Below are positions 1 through 11,393 of a stretch of DNA of 64,000 bases, in pieces. Position 1 is the stretch's first letter; each line of letters begins with the position of its first letter. Made by a program: the position numbers and the translations under genes. Under the pieces are notes generated by a model. It searched no databases. It was not told the DNA's origin and was given only the letters and a program-made list of their open reading frames with translations. Source of the stretch: Cucumis sativus (taxonomy: Eukaryota > Streptophyta > Magnoliopsida > Cucurbitales > Cucurbitaceae); the NCBI RefSeq assembly GCF_000004075.3, contig NC_026655.2:15547489-15611488 (forward strand), given 5' to 3'.

Positions 1-1
1 T

Positions 2-211
2 TCTGGTTCAGTTGCCTTGTACATCTTCTTGTACTCGATTAATTATCTCATCTTTGATCTTAAGAGCTTGAGCGGACCCGTCTCAGCAACCCTCTACCTT
101 GGTTATTCGCTCTTCATGGTTCTTGCAATCATGTTCACAACTGGAACAGTTGGATTCCTCTCATCGTTCTGGTTCGTGCATTACTTGTTCTCTTCTGTGA
201 AGCTGGATTGA
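2..211 (+). CDS. Transmembrane 9 superfamily (TM9SF/EMP70) protein, C-terminal exon only
   Basis: This is the 3' end of a multispanning endomembrane protein; the gene begins outside the window. The frame is open from base 2 and reads about 69 residues to a TGA at 209-211. It contains two strongly hydrophobic segments separated by a short loop (SLSGPVSATLYLGY), the conserved last two membrane spans of the TM9SF family. The protein ends in KLD. Plant TM9SF proteins carry a C-terminal KXD/E signal that holds them in the Golgi, and this tail fits it. No splice acceptor is visible in the one base before the frame, so the exon start is unknown. The family assignment rests on remembered family sequence. 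Confidence 0.9.
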   Translation, partial: SGSVALYIFLYSINYLIFDLKSLSGPVSATLYLGYSLFMVLAIMFTTGTVGFLSSFWFVHYLFSSVKLD

Positions 212-3200
212 GTAATCCCCAAACTCCTGAAACCATTAAAAAGTGCAGCAAGCTCTATGCAGATGTTCTATCATGTATTAGTCATTGTCTTTGTTTTTTG
301 TTTCACTCAAATTGAGCATGGATCTAGATAATCTAGCAACAATACTTGGTTAGAAGTTTTGCTTCCTATTGTTTTATGGAGCTCATTGTATGACATTTTG
401 AACCTGAGTTTACTTTTAGCTTTGTTATAGAAAAGACCAATAGTAGCTCTTTATAAGTGATGGGTAGTTTACAACTAAATGGTTTACATTGTATTTTTTG
501 TTTTATCAAAACCATGCATTTCTCAACTTCTAGCACTCCAAAAGTTCTGTTTTTAGTCTTTGGGATATGTGGTAGAGGGGCAATAATCCTCGTCCCTCCC
601 CAATTTACTTGATATAGAAAAAGCTTTTGATGCATGAGCGATCGATCAATATCTATGAGCTAGTAATTTGGGAAAAAGATTTACTTGATGGATGGATGGA
701 TGTATGGTGAATTATAAACATGTATATAGTGTAAAGTAGTAGAGCTAGAGCTAGATTTTTGTTAAAACTTAGCAAACTTGCTCGATGATTAATTTGAACA
801 AATTTTGATTTTGTCAACAGTAGTTGGATTTGTGGAAATTTTTGGATTGTTAGTTTGTTCAAATTAGTGGATTGAATTAGCAAAAGTTGAATTAATGGTA
901 TTAATTGCAATATTTATTTGAGTCTTAATCAAAAGTTTAGAGTGGAGTTTGATTTAATCTATAACCAGTTTCAGAATACAAGATGATTTTTTTTCCTTTT
1001 TACTTTTTTCTAGTTAATTTGAAAATTCGAATAAAGAAATAAATGGTGTGGGGTCCCAGAAATTCCTCTTATAGATTTTAAAGTCGTTTGATTGATTGAT
1101 TGCTGATTTCAAAATTCAAACACAAAATGAATACACAAATCCACAGATCACATCTCTATTTTCACTCTTCACACTAATTTTTCTCTTTTAACAAAAACCA
1201 CTTTTAAATCATAAAACTACATAAAGTATAGTATATTTGTGATAGAATATGATAGCGTGACATAAATAGATACACTAGACTAGTCTATAATTGATAGTTC
1301 ATACTAGTTATAAAAAAATCACTTTAATTTTCTTTTATATGTTGATGATAAATCAACCAAAGCAATGCTTTTACCAAAGAAAAAGTTCTCTTTATTGAAT
1401 AATGTGATACTTTTTTTAATTGTTTTATTATTATTTCTTACAAAGAAAAACAATAACCACAACAATTTATTTATATTTTATTTTTTGGAAGAGCTTCCTC
1501 TTTCTTTTTCAATGGAATCAAATATACCTCAAGTTTTAATCATTTAAAAATTTAGCATTATGTTGTTTTTCTCCTTAAATTTGTCAATTTGTCTAATCAA
1601 CTCATATTCTTTCTTTAACTCTTATCTTAAATAAAGATAAGACAATGATATAAAATGTAAAAGCCACTTTATAACCGCATGTTTCAAGTGAATACTACAA
1701 TACCATGTTTCTCAGTTATGAAAAATCAAATTCCACTATCCATTTCGAAACTTTAAAACCATTTTAACAAATCGTTGTCTCACACAATTAATCTTCGTAA
1801 AAATTATCTAAGAGGAGATTATAAAATGTGACGTTTATTAAATTGACAACTTAATTTAAATTAATATTTATCTTTGAAGTAAACTAAGCTCTAAATGAAC
1901 AAAAGGTTCAAAATTTATGAACCTAGTGTGATGGACTTAAGCAGTAGCTGCTGCAACCAATAGTAATCAAAGTATTAACCCGAAGAACATAATTCAGTTA
2001 AAATATATGGTGGTAACTAAAGATTAGAAATTCAGAATACTGATATTGTTTACTAGAAAAACGTACAGCAAAAGTTAAGCATAGCATGACATGACATCTA
2101 AACAGAAAGCAAGTCTGGACTAGTTTTGATAAAGAATTCAGAATCAAAAGAGAGAAAAACGAACACATGCAACAAAGACCTTGAAATTATCAATATCTCC
2201 AAGTGGAGCTTATCTCACAATTATATTAACTTACAAATTGCTGAGGCCATATGCCAACTCAGAAAGACAAGGGATCCTTTTCCAAGAACGCGACTTTTTT
2301 CCAGACGTATACACATCACAAAAGTTCAACAAACCTGGACAAGTAGAATTGTCATTTTTCCTATTTTCATGCAAATAAAGTATCAGTTTAATTGTAAATT
2401 TGGTATGCGTAATGGATGGAGTGTTAAAGCTTTGTCATATAATCTACAATTAGAATTAGTGTCTATAATTTGATAAACTACTCTAAAATAATCCATAGAA
2501 TAAGGATTGCGTAAGAGGAGTATTTATTGTGTTCTATCAAACTATAATGAGTTAGAATTTAGTCTTCCCCATGTGCACTGTGTGGTTTCAGTGTGGAAGA
2601 TGAAGAACTTTAGTTTTTATTGAAATACGGAAAGATTTACAAAAATTGTTTTGAAAATCACTTCCTAAAGCACGTAAATATGACAAAATAGTTTTCTCTA
2701 ACATTAAAAACCACTTTCATTTTAGTAATTTTAGACAAGCAATGAAACAAGTTCTTGAACAAAAATGGGTTTTAAAGACAAGTGAAGATAAACAGCTCGA
2801 TCCCCCTCTTGATGTTGGGGCCCTGCCTGTTGAGGAAAAATGTTAGTGGGTGACGACTTCACTTTGAATAAGACAAAACACACCGATGCAATCAACAAAA
2901 CAAGGGATATTATTCAATGTTAGTTGAGTGAATCCTCCATGGTCCAAGCATGAAGAAGAGCCAATCAAATCAAACAAATAAGTCAGCATAGGTAACGAAT
3001 GAAAATTTCGACTACTGAACTTGTAACAGATAAATGTAAAGAACAAAGAAAAGAAAAGAAAATTAGAAACAAAATTGGTCTACAGAAAGCTCCAAGATTT
3101 ATTTAAAGGAAAATGATGACTAAGACACGGGACTTAATTTCCCTTGACCAAAATATTTAAAGTTTGGTTTCTCATCCTTTCCTTCCCATTTAGTTGAATA

Positions 3201-3330
3201 TGACCAATTTCTTCACACCCACCAATAAACTGAAGAAATCCCCGGAAGGTTAAAAACAGATAAAAGAAAGGTTCAAGAGAATTGAAGGTTGAACTGAGGA
3301 AGTCGTGAATTTTGTAGAGAAGGGAAGAAA
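212..3330. other. Intergenic, AT-rich, no gene seen
   Basis: About 3.1 kb between the TM9SF stop and the sugar transporter start. The first 100-200 bases are probably the TM9SF 3' UTR. The open frames here are short and carry no recognisable domain. Nothing resembling LTR ends or long inverted repeats was seen. The last ~150 bases should hold the transporter's 5' UTR; an ATATTTAAAG near 3150 could be its TATA box, but this is a weak suggestion. Confidence 0.6.
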
Positions 3331-6030
3331 ATGGCAGGTGGATCTTTTGCTCCTGCAGGAGTGGCCAAGGAGAGAGCAGAGCAGTACAAAGGAAGAGTGA
3401 CGCCTTATGTGGTTATTGCTTGTCTTGTGGCTGCCATTGGTGGCTCAATTTTTGGTTATGATATTGGAATTTCAGGTACTTTCTGTTCTCTATCCAGCTT
3501 CTTTTGAATCTCTTATATTCTCTCCAGAAAAGTATAGGATCTTCAGGATTATATCAGGCTGTTCCTTTTTCGTCGCTCTTTTTTTTTTTTTTTTCTTTTG
3601 GAGGGGGGATTGGCCAAGACTATATGGGAGAGAAAAATTAGATGTCAGCAGCAACTTCAAAGCTTTTATTCAATTATCCAGCAAAAAACTGCAAAAAGTT
3701 GACTTTCTAGCAGAGTGATTTAGCTAACATACAGGAAATAAACAAACCACAAAAGTTATACCAACTTCGAGAGACGATGGTGCTAAAAAGCACCTTTCGT
3801 GATTTTGTGATTTTTTCTCATGAAAATAATATAGAATAACTCCAGAGGACCTGAGCAAATGAATCCCTACAGCCCGTTGCATTTTGTTTTCTAAAATCAA
3901 GCCAATAGACACTACTTTTATTTTCATCTTTCATTCTTTGTTACCTATATTTCAACAACGGTTAAAAAATTCACGCCAAATTTTCAAAACTAAAAAGAGT
4001 AGCTTTCAATGGTTTTGCTCTTGAAAATTAGCAAGAAAGATGCAAATCTATGTATGACATTGAGATGTAATAGACATAATTTCAAAAACAAAAACAAAAA
4101 GGGAAAGGGTTATCCAACTGGCCTTTCTTAATAGAACATTTTGTAATGTTAAGTTAATGATCAACAGGTGGGGTGACATCGATGAATCCGTTCCTTAAAA
4201 AATTCTTTCCAACGGTGTACAGAAACAAGATGCGTGCACACGAAAACAATTACTGCAAGTACAATAATCAAGGGCTTGCAGCATTTACCTCATCCCTATA
4301 TCTTGCTGGACTAGTTTCCTCATTGGTGGCCTCCCCCATCACCAGGAACTATGGGCGCCGTGCAAGTATAGTCTGCGGTGGAATTAGCTTTCTTGTTGGG
4401 GCAACTTTAAATGCAGCCGCCGTCAATATTGAAATGCTCATCCTAGGAAGAATAATGCTTGGTGTAGGCATTGGCTTTGGGAATCAGGTATACTTCCTGC
4501 ACTTGATAATGAAGAGAATGGACTGCCTCGGACGTGCTTCAACACCTTCATTTGCTTGTCTAGATTTTAAAAAAACAAAAACGAAACCTTTCATTGATAT
4601 AATGAAAAGAGTCTTATGCTTAAAATACAATACACAATCATCAAAATTTAAATGCACATAATCGAAATATTAGATGCTATGACTAGATAGAAACTCATTT
4701 TCACCTCAATTCCTCCTAATGCGTTAATGCTTATTTGTTATTGAAGGCAGTTCCACTCTACTTATCAGAGATGGCACCAACTCATCTTCGAGGAGGCCTG
4801 AACATGATGTTTCAGTTGGCAACTACTCTTGGGATCTTCACGGCAAACATGATCAATTATGGTACACAGAAGATTGATCCATGGGGATGGAGGCTCTCCT
4901 TGGGTTTGGCTGCATTTCCAGCTTTGTTGATGACAGTGGGAGGCTTACTTCTACCTGAGACACCCAACAGTTTAATGGAGAGAGGAGCAAAAGAAAAAGG
5001 AAGAAAAACCTTAGAGAAAATTAGAGGAACAAACGATGTGAATGCAGAGTATGAAGACATCCAAGAAGCAAGTGAATTTGCTAATTCTATCAAACATCCT
5101 TTTAGAAACATCTTTCAAAAGAGAAACAGACCACAGTTGGTAATGGCATTCTTCATGCCAACGTTTCAGATTCTCACAGGCATAAATTCAATCCTATTTT
5201 ATGCTCCAGTATTGTTTCAGAGCATGGGGTTTGGAGGAGATGCAGCTCTCTACTCCTCAGCTCTAACAGGAGCAGTTCTAGCATCTTCAACTCTGATTTC
5301 AATAGCAACCGTCGATAGATTAGGCCGAAGAGTACTACTAATCTCAGGTGGAATACAAATGATAACATGTCAGGCAAGATTTCATCATACTTTTCTTTAT
5401 CATACTTAACTGACTAATCAAAAAATCAAATAGCCCTTATTCTTACTAATGCAAACAACAGAAATGGGTTGACAAATGAGAGATTCTTAACTTAAACATG
5501 AATAGAAAAAGACAGAAATCCATAAGAAGTCATGAAAAACAGTCCAAATCTGCTGATTATTGACTTTTCTTTTCAACAAGCAGGTGGTGGTCGCCATTAT
5601 CCTGGGGGTAAAATTTGGAAACAATGAAGAACTATCAAAAGGGTTTTCGATTTTGGTGGTGATAGTGATTTGTCTATTCGTTTTAGCCTTTGGATGGTCA
5701 TGGGGGCCACTGGGTTGGACAATACCGAGCGAGATATTCCCGTTAGAAACAAGATCAGCGGGACAAAGCATCACAGTGGCAGTGAATCTTCTTTTCACAT
5801 TTGTAATTGCACAGTCGTTTCTCTCATTGCTATGCGCATTGAAGTACGGAATATTTCTGTTCTTCGCCGGCTGGATCATTGTGATGACGGTGTTCGTTTA
5901 TATATTCTTGCCGGAAACCAAAGGAGTTCCCATTGAAGAGATGATACTAATGTGGAGAAAGCATTGGTTTTGGAAGAACGTTATGCCTTCAAATGTCGAC
6001 AATGATCAAAGTAATGCTAATGCTATCTAA
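3331..6030 (+). CDS. STP7-like: Sugar transport protein 7-like monosaccharide/H+ symporter (STP7/MST clade)
   Basis: A plasma-membrane monosaccharide-proton symporter of the major facilitator superfamily, 512 residues, close to the family's usual length. Exons: 3331-3475, 4168-4487, 4747-5373, 5584-6030. The start MAGGSF and the following AKERAEQYKGRVTPYV match the STP family N-terminus. Family marks include GYDIGISGGVTSM after helix 1, YGRRASI, the LPETPNSL motif after helix 6, DRLGRR, and the PETKGVPIEEM signature near the C-terminus. The sugar-binding QQLTGIN motif reads QILTGIN here, as I recall for the STP7 branch, whose Arabidopsis member carries arabinose and xylose. Intron 3 uses a GC donor (CAG|GCAAGA). 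Substrate is inferred from clade only. Confidence 0.93.
5374..5583 (+). other. GC-AG intron in the sugar transporter
   Basis: Exon 3 must end in ...ITCQ and exon 4 start in VVVAIILG to keep the conserved CQVVVA reading. The only junction that does so uses donor CAG|GCAAGA and acceptor AAGCAG|GTGG. The GCAAG context fits the known minor GC-AG class of U2 introns. Confidence 0.85.
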
Positions 6031-7026
6031 TTCTTTTTCAACCTTCTCAAATCATCAATGATCAGTTTGCAATTATGCTAAATTTGCAAGGGCAGAAGAT
6101 TTAAAAAAAATCATCGTGAAAATTATTATAATGTTTAAATTCTGACGAAAACATTGATGTGTTACTTTGTGAATTGTCAATATAAATGTGATAGAATGTT
6201 GATATAGTTAACAAAAACGTTCCTAATAAATAAGTTTAGATCAGCAAATAAATATTTTATGAGCCTAACTCCTCGCACACCTTGTCGCTTCGACTGTTGG
6301 ACATTTGCTGGCCCCTCATTGCGTTTTTCTTAAAGCAGAATCATTGCCTCTAATCTCTCTACAACTTCATTAACTGTTTTCTCAAATCTCTGCACTGAAC
6401 CTTCAACATACTGCAAGCACCATGAAGAAGTCTTTGGAGAGAGGATGAGGGTTGTCTCGGCCTCTTGCTCTTGATCGTTCGGGCCATTTCCCCACCTGAT
6501 CTACTGGTCGAAGAATGGCCATTGGTCTCAAGAATTACCAAATGGTATTAACCACTAGGAAGAATTAGTTGAATGAAAGGTAGATACTTCAAGTCACTAC
6601 TTCTATATTTCTAAAAATTATTCGTGTGAAGTACATCATTTGTGTTTAATTCCATGCAGAAACAAATTTAAAGGTAAAATGTCATTTTGATTATTAATTT
6701 TTTTAATACAACATTGAAAATAAGACAATTCAAACCACAAACTTCATAGTTATCAGTACACATATGTCAATAGAAAATGTCATTTTGATTTTTAATTTTT
6801 TTAATACAACATTGAAAATAGAACAATTCAAACCACAAACTTCGTAGTTATTAGTACACGCATATGTCAATAGAATTTAGTTCACAGCAAGATCACAATA
6901 AGTTGATAAGTGGTAAGAGTTGCTAGTACCACTAACCACAAACTCAGTGAATGATTTCTAAAGTTATTAAAAGTTTGTTGTTGATATAAAATAAAAAAGT
7001 GTGACCATTTGTTGATGCAAACATAT
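6031..7026. other. Intergenic, AT-rich, with one local duplication
   Basis: Between the transporter stop and the left LTR. The stretch 6260-6540 is less AT-rich than its surroundings and has a 60-codon minus-strand open frame without a recognisable domain. A tandem duplication lies at 6677-6873. Confidence 0.6.
6677..6873. repeat. Tandem duplication, two ~98-bp units
   Basis: Units 6677-6773 and 6774-6873 both begin AAAATGTCATTTTGATT and end CATATGTCAATAG, with only scattered substitutions and a 3-bp insertion in the second. There is no coding content. Confidence 0.9.
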
Positions 7027-7884
7027 TGTCACGTGGTTATTTTAATCACAGAACCAACGTGCGGCACAAAGGTGTTGGGGTTGCACCAATGTAAGCCTAA
7101 GAGTAATTGGACTTGTTGGAACAACTAAGGAAGAAGGAAATTCGTAGGTAAGAAGTAGGCAAAGAGTTGTAGACAAGGTGTTTGATAAAATGCTTAAGAG
7201 AGCTTTGTTGATGAATTCCCAAGGATTCTGTGTTGTTTTTACAAATGGACCCCTTTGGGGTATTTATAGAAGTATACAATCTATTTACCAAGCACTAAAC
7301 CGCCTTACAAGGTCGGCAAAAGCAATCTGGAACATTCCCGAGCGCTCATGACACTGTCCAGAAGCTTCTGGAAGCGTCTGGGGCCGTCTGGGGCCGTCTG
7401 GCGCCGTCTGCGCGCGCGCGCGCGCGCGTCTGCGTGCGTCTGTCGCGCGCCGCGCGCCTTCGCGCGTGTTCGCGAGCCTTCCTGGCCGCTCGCGATTCTT
7501 CTGGAACCTTCGAGAGGTTCCCGGATGCTTCTCCGCGCGCTCCGTGCGCTCCGTGTCCGCTTCCCGCGCGCGCTACACTAGCGCGCGCGTCCGACTGGCC
7601 TTGCGCGCGCGTCCGACTGGCCTTGCGCGCGCGTCCATGCCGCGCGCGCCCATCTGCCGTGCGCGTCCGCTTGTCTGCCTGCCGCCCTTGCGCGCGCGCG
7701 CGCCCATGTCATGACAGGGCCGCGCGCGCCAATCTCCTGCACATTGGCGTGTCATAGGCTTGGCGTGAACTTGCTCCTCTTCCTTGGGTCTTTGGACTGC
7801 TTGGGACTTGGTTGGCTCCTCTTGGGCAATGCTAAGGAGCCTTAATTTGCGAAAAATCTGTTGGGTCATTTTTGGGGCGTGACA
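7027..7884 (-). repeat. Downstream (3') LTR of the chromovirus
   Basis: 858 bp, bounded by TGTCACG and CGTGACA. It is nearly identical to the copy at 11415-12301 outside the GC-rich block. TATTTATA at 7261-7268 gives a TATAAATA box on the minus strand. The block 7370-7740 is extremely GC- and CpG-rich, with CG dinucleotide runs and two copies of a 24-bp GCGCGCGCGTCCGACTGGCC-type unit. The element's coding frame ends 19 bp inside this LTR. Confidence 0.95.
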
Positions 7885-10800
7885 CCCTCCCCCACTCGAT
7901 TTCGCAACGTCCCCGTTGCGCTTTCTTGAAATCTCCTGATTTCATCTTGAAATTGCCATAGGGTGTCCTCCTTTTCCCAACTTGCTTCGCTTTCGGGTAG
8001 TCCTTCCCAAGCAATTAAATATTCGTTATAACTGGGAACTCCTCTCCTTCGTATCTTCCTCTCCGCTAAGATCTCCTTGATTTTCCTGTCGAACTCTGAG
8101 ATCATGCCGGTAGGTGCACGAGAGGACTCACCTCTGCTTGGATCCTCCTTGTCTTCATAGAAAGGCTTCAACATGCTCACATGGAAGACATTATGGATTT
8201 TCAGTCTGGGAGGAAGTTCCAATCGGTAAGCTGCTTTGCCCACTTTCTCTATGATAGAGAAGGGTCCTTCGTATCTTCGGATTAGGCCTTTATGTACCTT
8301 GCGTAGGGATTTAAATTGGTTAGGTAGCAGCTTTACCATTACTTTTTCCCCTACTTGGTACTCTCTAGCCCTCCTTTTCCGGTCCGCCCACTTTTTCATT
8401 TTAGTGGCGGCCTTCGCCAGGCATGCCCTTGATATATCACATTCTTCGTGCCATTCCTTCGCAAACTTGTATGCCGTTGGATTGGGTCCTTCATATGGAA
8501 TAATCAGGGCACTAGGAGTGTTGGGTTGTTGATTCATGACTATTTCAAAGGGGCTCTTTCCGGTAGCCTCACTCCTTTGAAGGTTATAAGAAAATTGGGC
8601 TATATCGATGAGAGTTGCCCAATTCTTTTGGTGTGCACTGACATAATGCCTTAGGTAGTGCTCCAGTAAGGCATTTACTCGTTCCGTTTGGCCGTCGCTC
8701 TGGGGATGGAAACTAGTAGAGAAGTTTAGTTCTGTCCCCACAAGTTTAAAGAGTTCTCGCCAAAACTTGCCTGTGAAGCGGGGGTCTCGATCGCTGATGA
8801 TGCTTTTAGGTACTCCCCATAACTTCACAACATTTTTGAAGAACAGCCTAGCTGCTTCATCGACTTTCACATCTGGTGAGCATGGAATAAACGTTGCATA
8901 CTTGCTGAATCTATCCACTACCACCATGATGCTTCCAAACCCTTGGGACTTAGGTAAGGCTACAATGAAGTCCATTGTAACACTATCCCAAGGTTTTTCC
9001 GCTATAGGCAAGGGTTCAAGTAACCCTGCTGGGAGTTGCTGTTCCCCCTTGTCTTGTTGACATACTAGACAAGTCTTGACATAGGCTTCAATATCGTCTT
9101 GCATTTTCGGCCAGTAATATTTGTCATGAATAAGGGCAAGGGTTCGATTCATACCTGGGTGTCCGGCCCATAAAGAATCGTGACACTCCTTTAAAATATC
9201 CTTCCGTAAGGATCCCCATCGTGGCACGAACAACCGATTTCCAATTGTAAGGAGGGTACCATCGCTCTCCCAAAAGCGTCTGGTTTTACCTTCCTTGGCC
9301 AACTTTAATAAGTTCTTGGCTGTTGCATCATTCTTCATCCCTTCCTTGATTTTGTCAAGGAAGTCACTCCTGGGCATGCTGGTGGTTATAGCAGCCAGTT
9401 TTGCCTTCTGGCTTACGACGTTATTGACTGCATCGGCGTTTCCTGACTTTGCCTCGAGCATAACGTCCTTGTGTTCTGTTGGGACTGTTGGTTTAGAATT
9501 TGTCTCTCTCGACGGTACTGTTTGATGTTGGGTTTCGGCGACTCCCTCCTTATTTAGCATGGCTGACAATCTGATTGTTGGTTTTCCCTTCTTTAGTGGG
9601 ATGGTCGTTATTTGACCATCCACTATCGTCAGGGTACATCCGGAGGAGTCAACGATAGCAATTACTCTATCGAAGAACCCTAAGCCAAGCACAATATCAA
9701 AGTCATCCATAGGTAGCACGGTGAAGTCGAGCTTACCTTGCCAATCACCGATCTTGACTGTTACACCTCTTGCTACACCTTTGATGGCTTGTGCTTCCGA
9801 GTTTACCGCCTTGACAGTCCCCTCTTCGTTTGTGAACTTGAGGCCTATTCTCTTAGCCTCATTCACGTTCATGAAGTTATGACTCGCACCGGTGTCAAAC
9901 ATGGCAATAGCCTCTCTCCCGTTTATCTTTACATTTCCATGGAGTAGGCCTCCTTTAGTTGTTTGATTGGCCTGTTTCAGAGCTCCAATGTGTTGCAAGG
10001 AACCAATCTGTGGTGTATCATCTCCTTGCTTGGACTCGAGCAATTTGGCAACAAGTGCATTCATTGCTTTTCTATTCGGACAGTCTCTTGTCCGATGAGG
10101 GCCATTACAAACAAAACAGGGAGAAGGTTTGGACGACTCACCTTGTTGAGTTTTGTGATACTTGCCATGTCTTTGGAATGCCTTCTTTCCCTTTTCCTTT
10201 TGCTCGGAGTCTCTATGCTTGTAGTGATTGCCTTCACGTTTACTTGGGCTAGGTTTTCTCTCCTTTGATTGGGTTGTATAATCGATAAGCATCTCAGCTG
10301 CGGCTATAGCGTCGTCCAATGTTTGGACATTGCGACGGTCTAGCTCAACCTTGGCCCAATCTTTCAATCCATCTCTAAATTGGAATAGGGCTTCCTTCTC
10401 GGGCAGATCACTAATTTCAAGCATAATAGTGGTAAATTCCTTCACATAGTCGAGAATGTTACCTGTGTGTCGTAGCCTTCGAAGTTTGGCTCTTGACTCC
10501 ATTTCAGCATTGTGGGGAACGAAGTGCTTTCTTAGCTCGGCCTTGAATTGTTCCCACGTCTGGATGGCATTCCCATTTTGGTCAGCGTATCTTCGACGCC
10601 ACCAAAGTTGTGCGGCATCCCTTAGGAATGTCGGGGCATTGTTTATCTTGGCCTCATCATCTCGAACACCGACAGCTACATAGTATCGGTCAAGGCCAAA
10701 GAGGAAGTTTTCCACGACCGTGGCATTCCTCACCCCATTGTATGTGTCAGGTTTCGGCACTTTTATGTGAGTAGTGCCTTGCACAGCGGCGTGTGTACTG

Positions 10801-11258
10801 GTGGATGGACCGTCTCCACCAAAGTGCTTGGAACGACATTCCATGCAAAGAGTATCTACCTTTGCATCTAGGGAAATATACTTAGAATAGAGTTCGCGTA
10901 ACTCACCTTCAACAAATGTCTTCAAAGTGGTTACGGTTGATGACAACTCCTTCAAATCCTTTTGGAATGTTTTTCCAAGGTCGGCCACGAGCTCCTTGGT
11001 TGCTGCGGAGATTTCCACATTCTCCTGAATAAGCTCTTCGTAGTTATCACCCAACTCTTCTACCGTGTGCTGGACATCCTCGAGACTTTGCTCAAGGTTG
11101 GCAAGGCGAGTTTCGACATGCTCCCTTGCATCCGGACCCTTAGATTTCGATCGTCGGGTCGGGGATCGTCGGTCCTTCCTACCTCGTGTGATAGGTCCTT
11201 CAAGAACCTGTTCAGCTTGGGCTGAAATGTGGCCTTCTTCGCTGGACATCTTGTTCAC
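7866..11258 (-). CDS. Gag-protease-integrase-chromodomain polyprotein without RT/RNase H
   Basis: An uninterrupted 1130-residue frame. Order of domains: charged N-terminus with a probable coiled coil (about 45-130); retrotransposon gag (about 180-310, with QLWWRRR and the W-EF-K pattern); C2HC zinc knuckle (C381, C384, H388, C393); retropepsin with DTGA at 455-458; a short linker (560-620); integrase HHCC zinc domain (H693, H700, C730, C733); integrase core with D763, D823, E859 (D,D35E spacing); and a C-terminal chromodomain (about 1059-1110, LIAWEGLPESEASWE). Related chromoviruses place several hundred residues of RT and RNase H between protease and integrase. Here residues 606-625 look like the tail that normally follows RNase H, so the block is missing in frame. 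The stop codon lies inside the 3' LTR. Confidence 0.95.
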   Translation of the reverse strand: MNKMSSEEGHISAQAEQVLEGPITRGRKDRRSPTRRSKSKGPDAREHVETRLANLEQSLEDVQHTVEELGDNYEELIQENVEISAATKELVADLGKTFQKDLKELSSTVTTLKTFVEGELRELYSKYISLDAKVDTLCMECRSKHFGGDGPSTSTHAAVQGTTHIKVPKPDTYNGVRNATVVENFLFGLDRYYVAVGVRDDEAKINNAPTFLRDAAQLWWRRRYADQNGNAIQTWEQFKAELRKHFVPHNAEMESRAKLRRLRHTGNILDYVKEFTTIMLEISDLPEKEALFQFRDGLKDWAKVELDRRNVQTLDDAIAAAEMLIDYTTQSKERKPSPSKREGNHYKHRDSEQKEKGKKAFQRHGKYHKTQQGESSKPSPCFVCNGPHRTRDCPNRKAMNALVAKLLESKQGDDTPQIGSLQHIGALKQANQTTKGGLLHGNVKINGREAIAMFDTGASHNFMNVNEAKRIGLKFTNEEGTVKAVNSEAQAIKGVARGVTVKIGDWQGKLDFTVLPMDDFDIVLGLGFFDRVIAIVDSSGCTLTIVDGQITTIPLKKGKPTIRLSAMLNKEGVAETQHQTVPSRETNSKPTVPTEHKDVMLEAKSGNADAVNNVVSQKAKLAAITTSMPRSDFLDKIKEGMKNDATAKNLLKLAKEGKTRRFWESDGTLLTIGNRLFVPRWGSLRKDILKECHDSLWAGHPGMNRTLALIHDKYYWPKMQDDIEAYVKTCLVCQQDKGEQQLPAGLLEPLPIAEKPWDSVTMDFIVALPKSQGFGSIMVVVDRFSKYATFIPCSPDVKVDEAARLFFKNVVKLWGVPKSIISDRDPRFTGKFWRELFKLVGTELNFSTSFHPQSDGQTERVNALLEHYLRHYVSAHQKNWATLIDIAQFSYNLQRSEATGKSPFEIVMNQQPNTPSALIIPYEGPNPTAYKFAKEWHEECDISRACLAKAATKMKKWADRKRRAREYQVGEKVMVKLLPNQFKSLRKVHKGLIRRYEGPFSIIEKVGKAAYRLELPPRLKIHNVFHVSMLKPFYEDKEDPSRGESSRAPTGMISEFDRKIKEILAERKIRRRGVPSYNEYLIAWEGLPESEASWEKEDTLWQFQDEIRRFQESATGTLRNRVGEGVTPQK
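7885..7896 (-). promoter_or_regulatory. Polypurine tract of the chromovirus
   Basis: On the minus strand this reads AGTGGGGGAGGG and directly abuts the downstream LTR. This is the expected position of the plus-strand primer of LTR elements. It lies inside the coding frame. Confidence 0.85.
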
Positions 11259-11393
11259 AAGTCAACTGGGATTAAGTGGGTGTAGAAACTGTGTTTCGTT
11301 ACTTTGACAACGTTTCAAGAACTAGAGTCTTGAATCTTGGTCTCTCGGTATCGTGCACTTGATAGCAACGATCAAGAGTATGTCCCTTTGAAC

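Noticed and set aside
2126..2473. 115-codon plus-strand open frame
   Set aside because: No domain and AT-rich composition typical of chance frames. Two overlapping frames exist in the same place.
7348..7757. Open frames rich in Arg, Ala and Cys in the GC-rich LTR block (also at 11619-12262)
   Set aside because: Long stop-free frames are expected in CG-repeat DNA. They occur in several overlapping frames on both strands and have no domain; they are LTR sequence.
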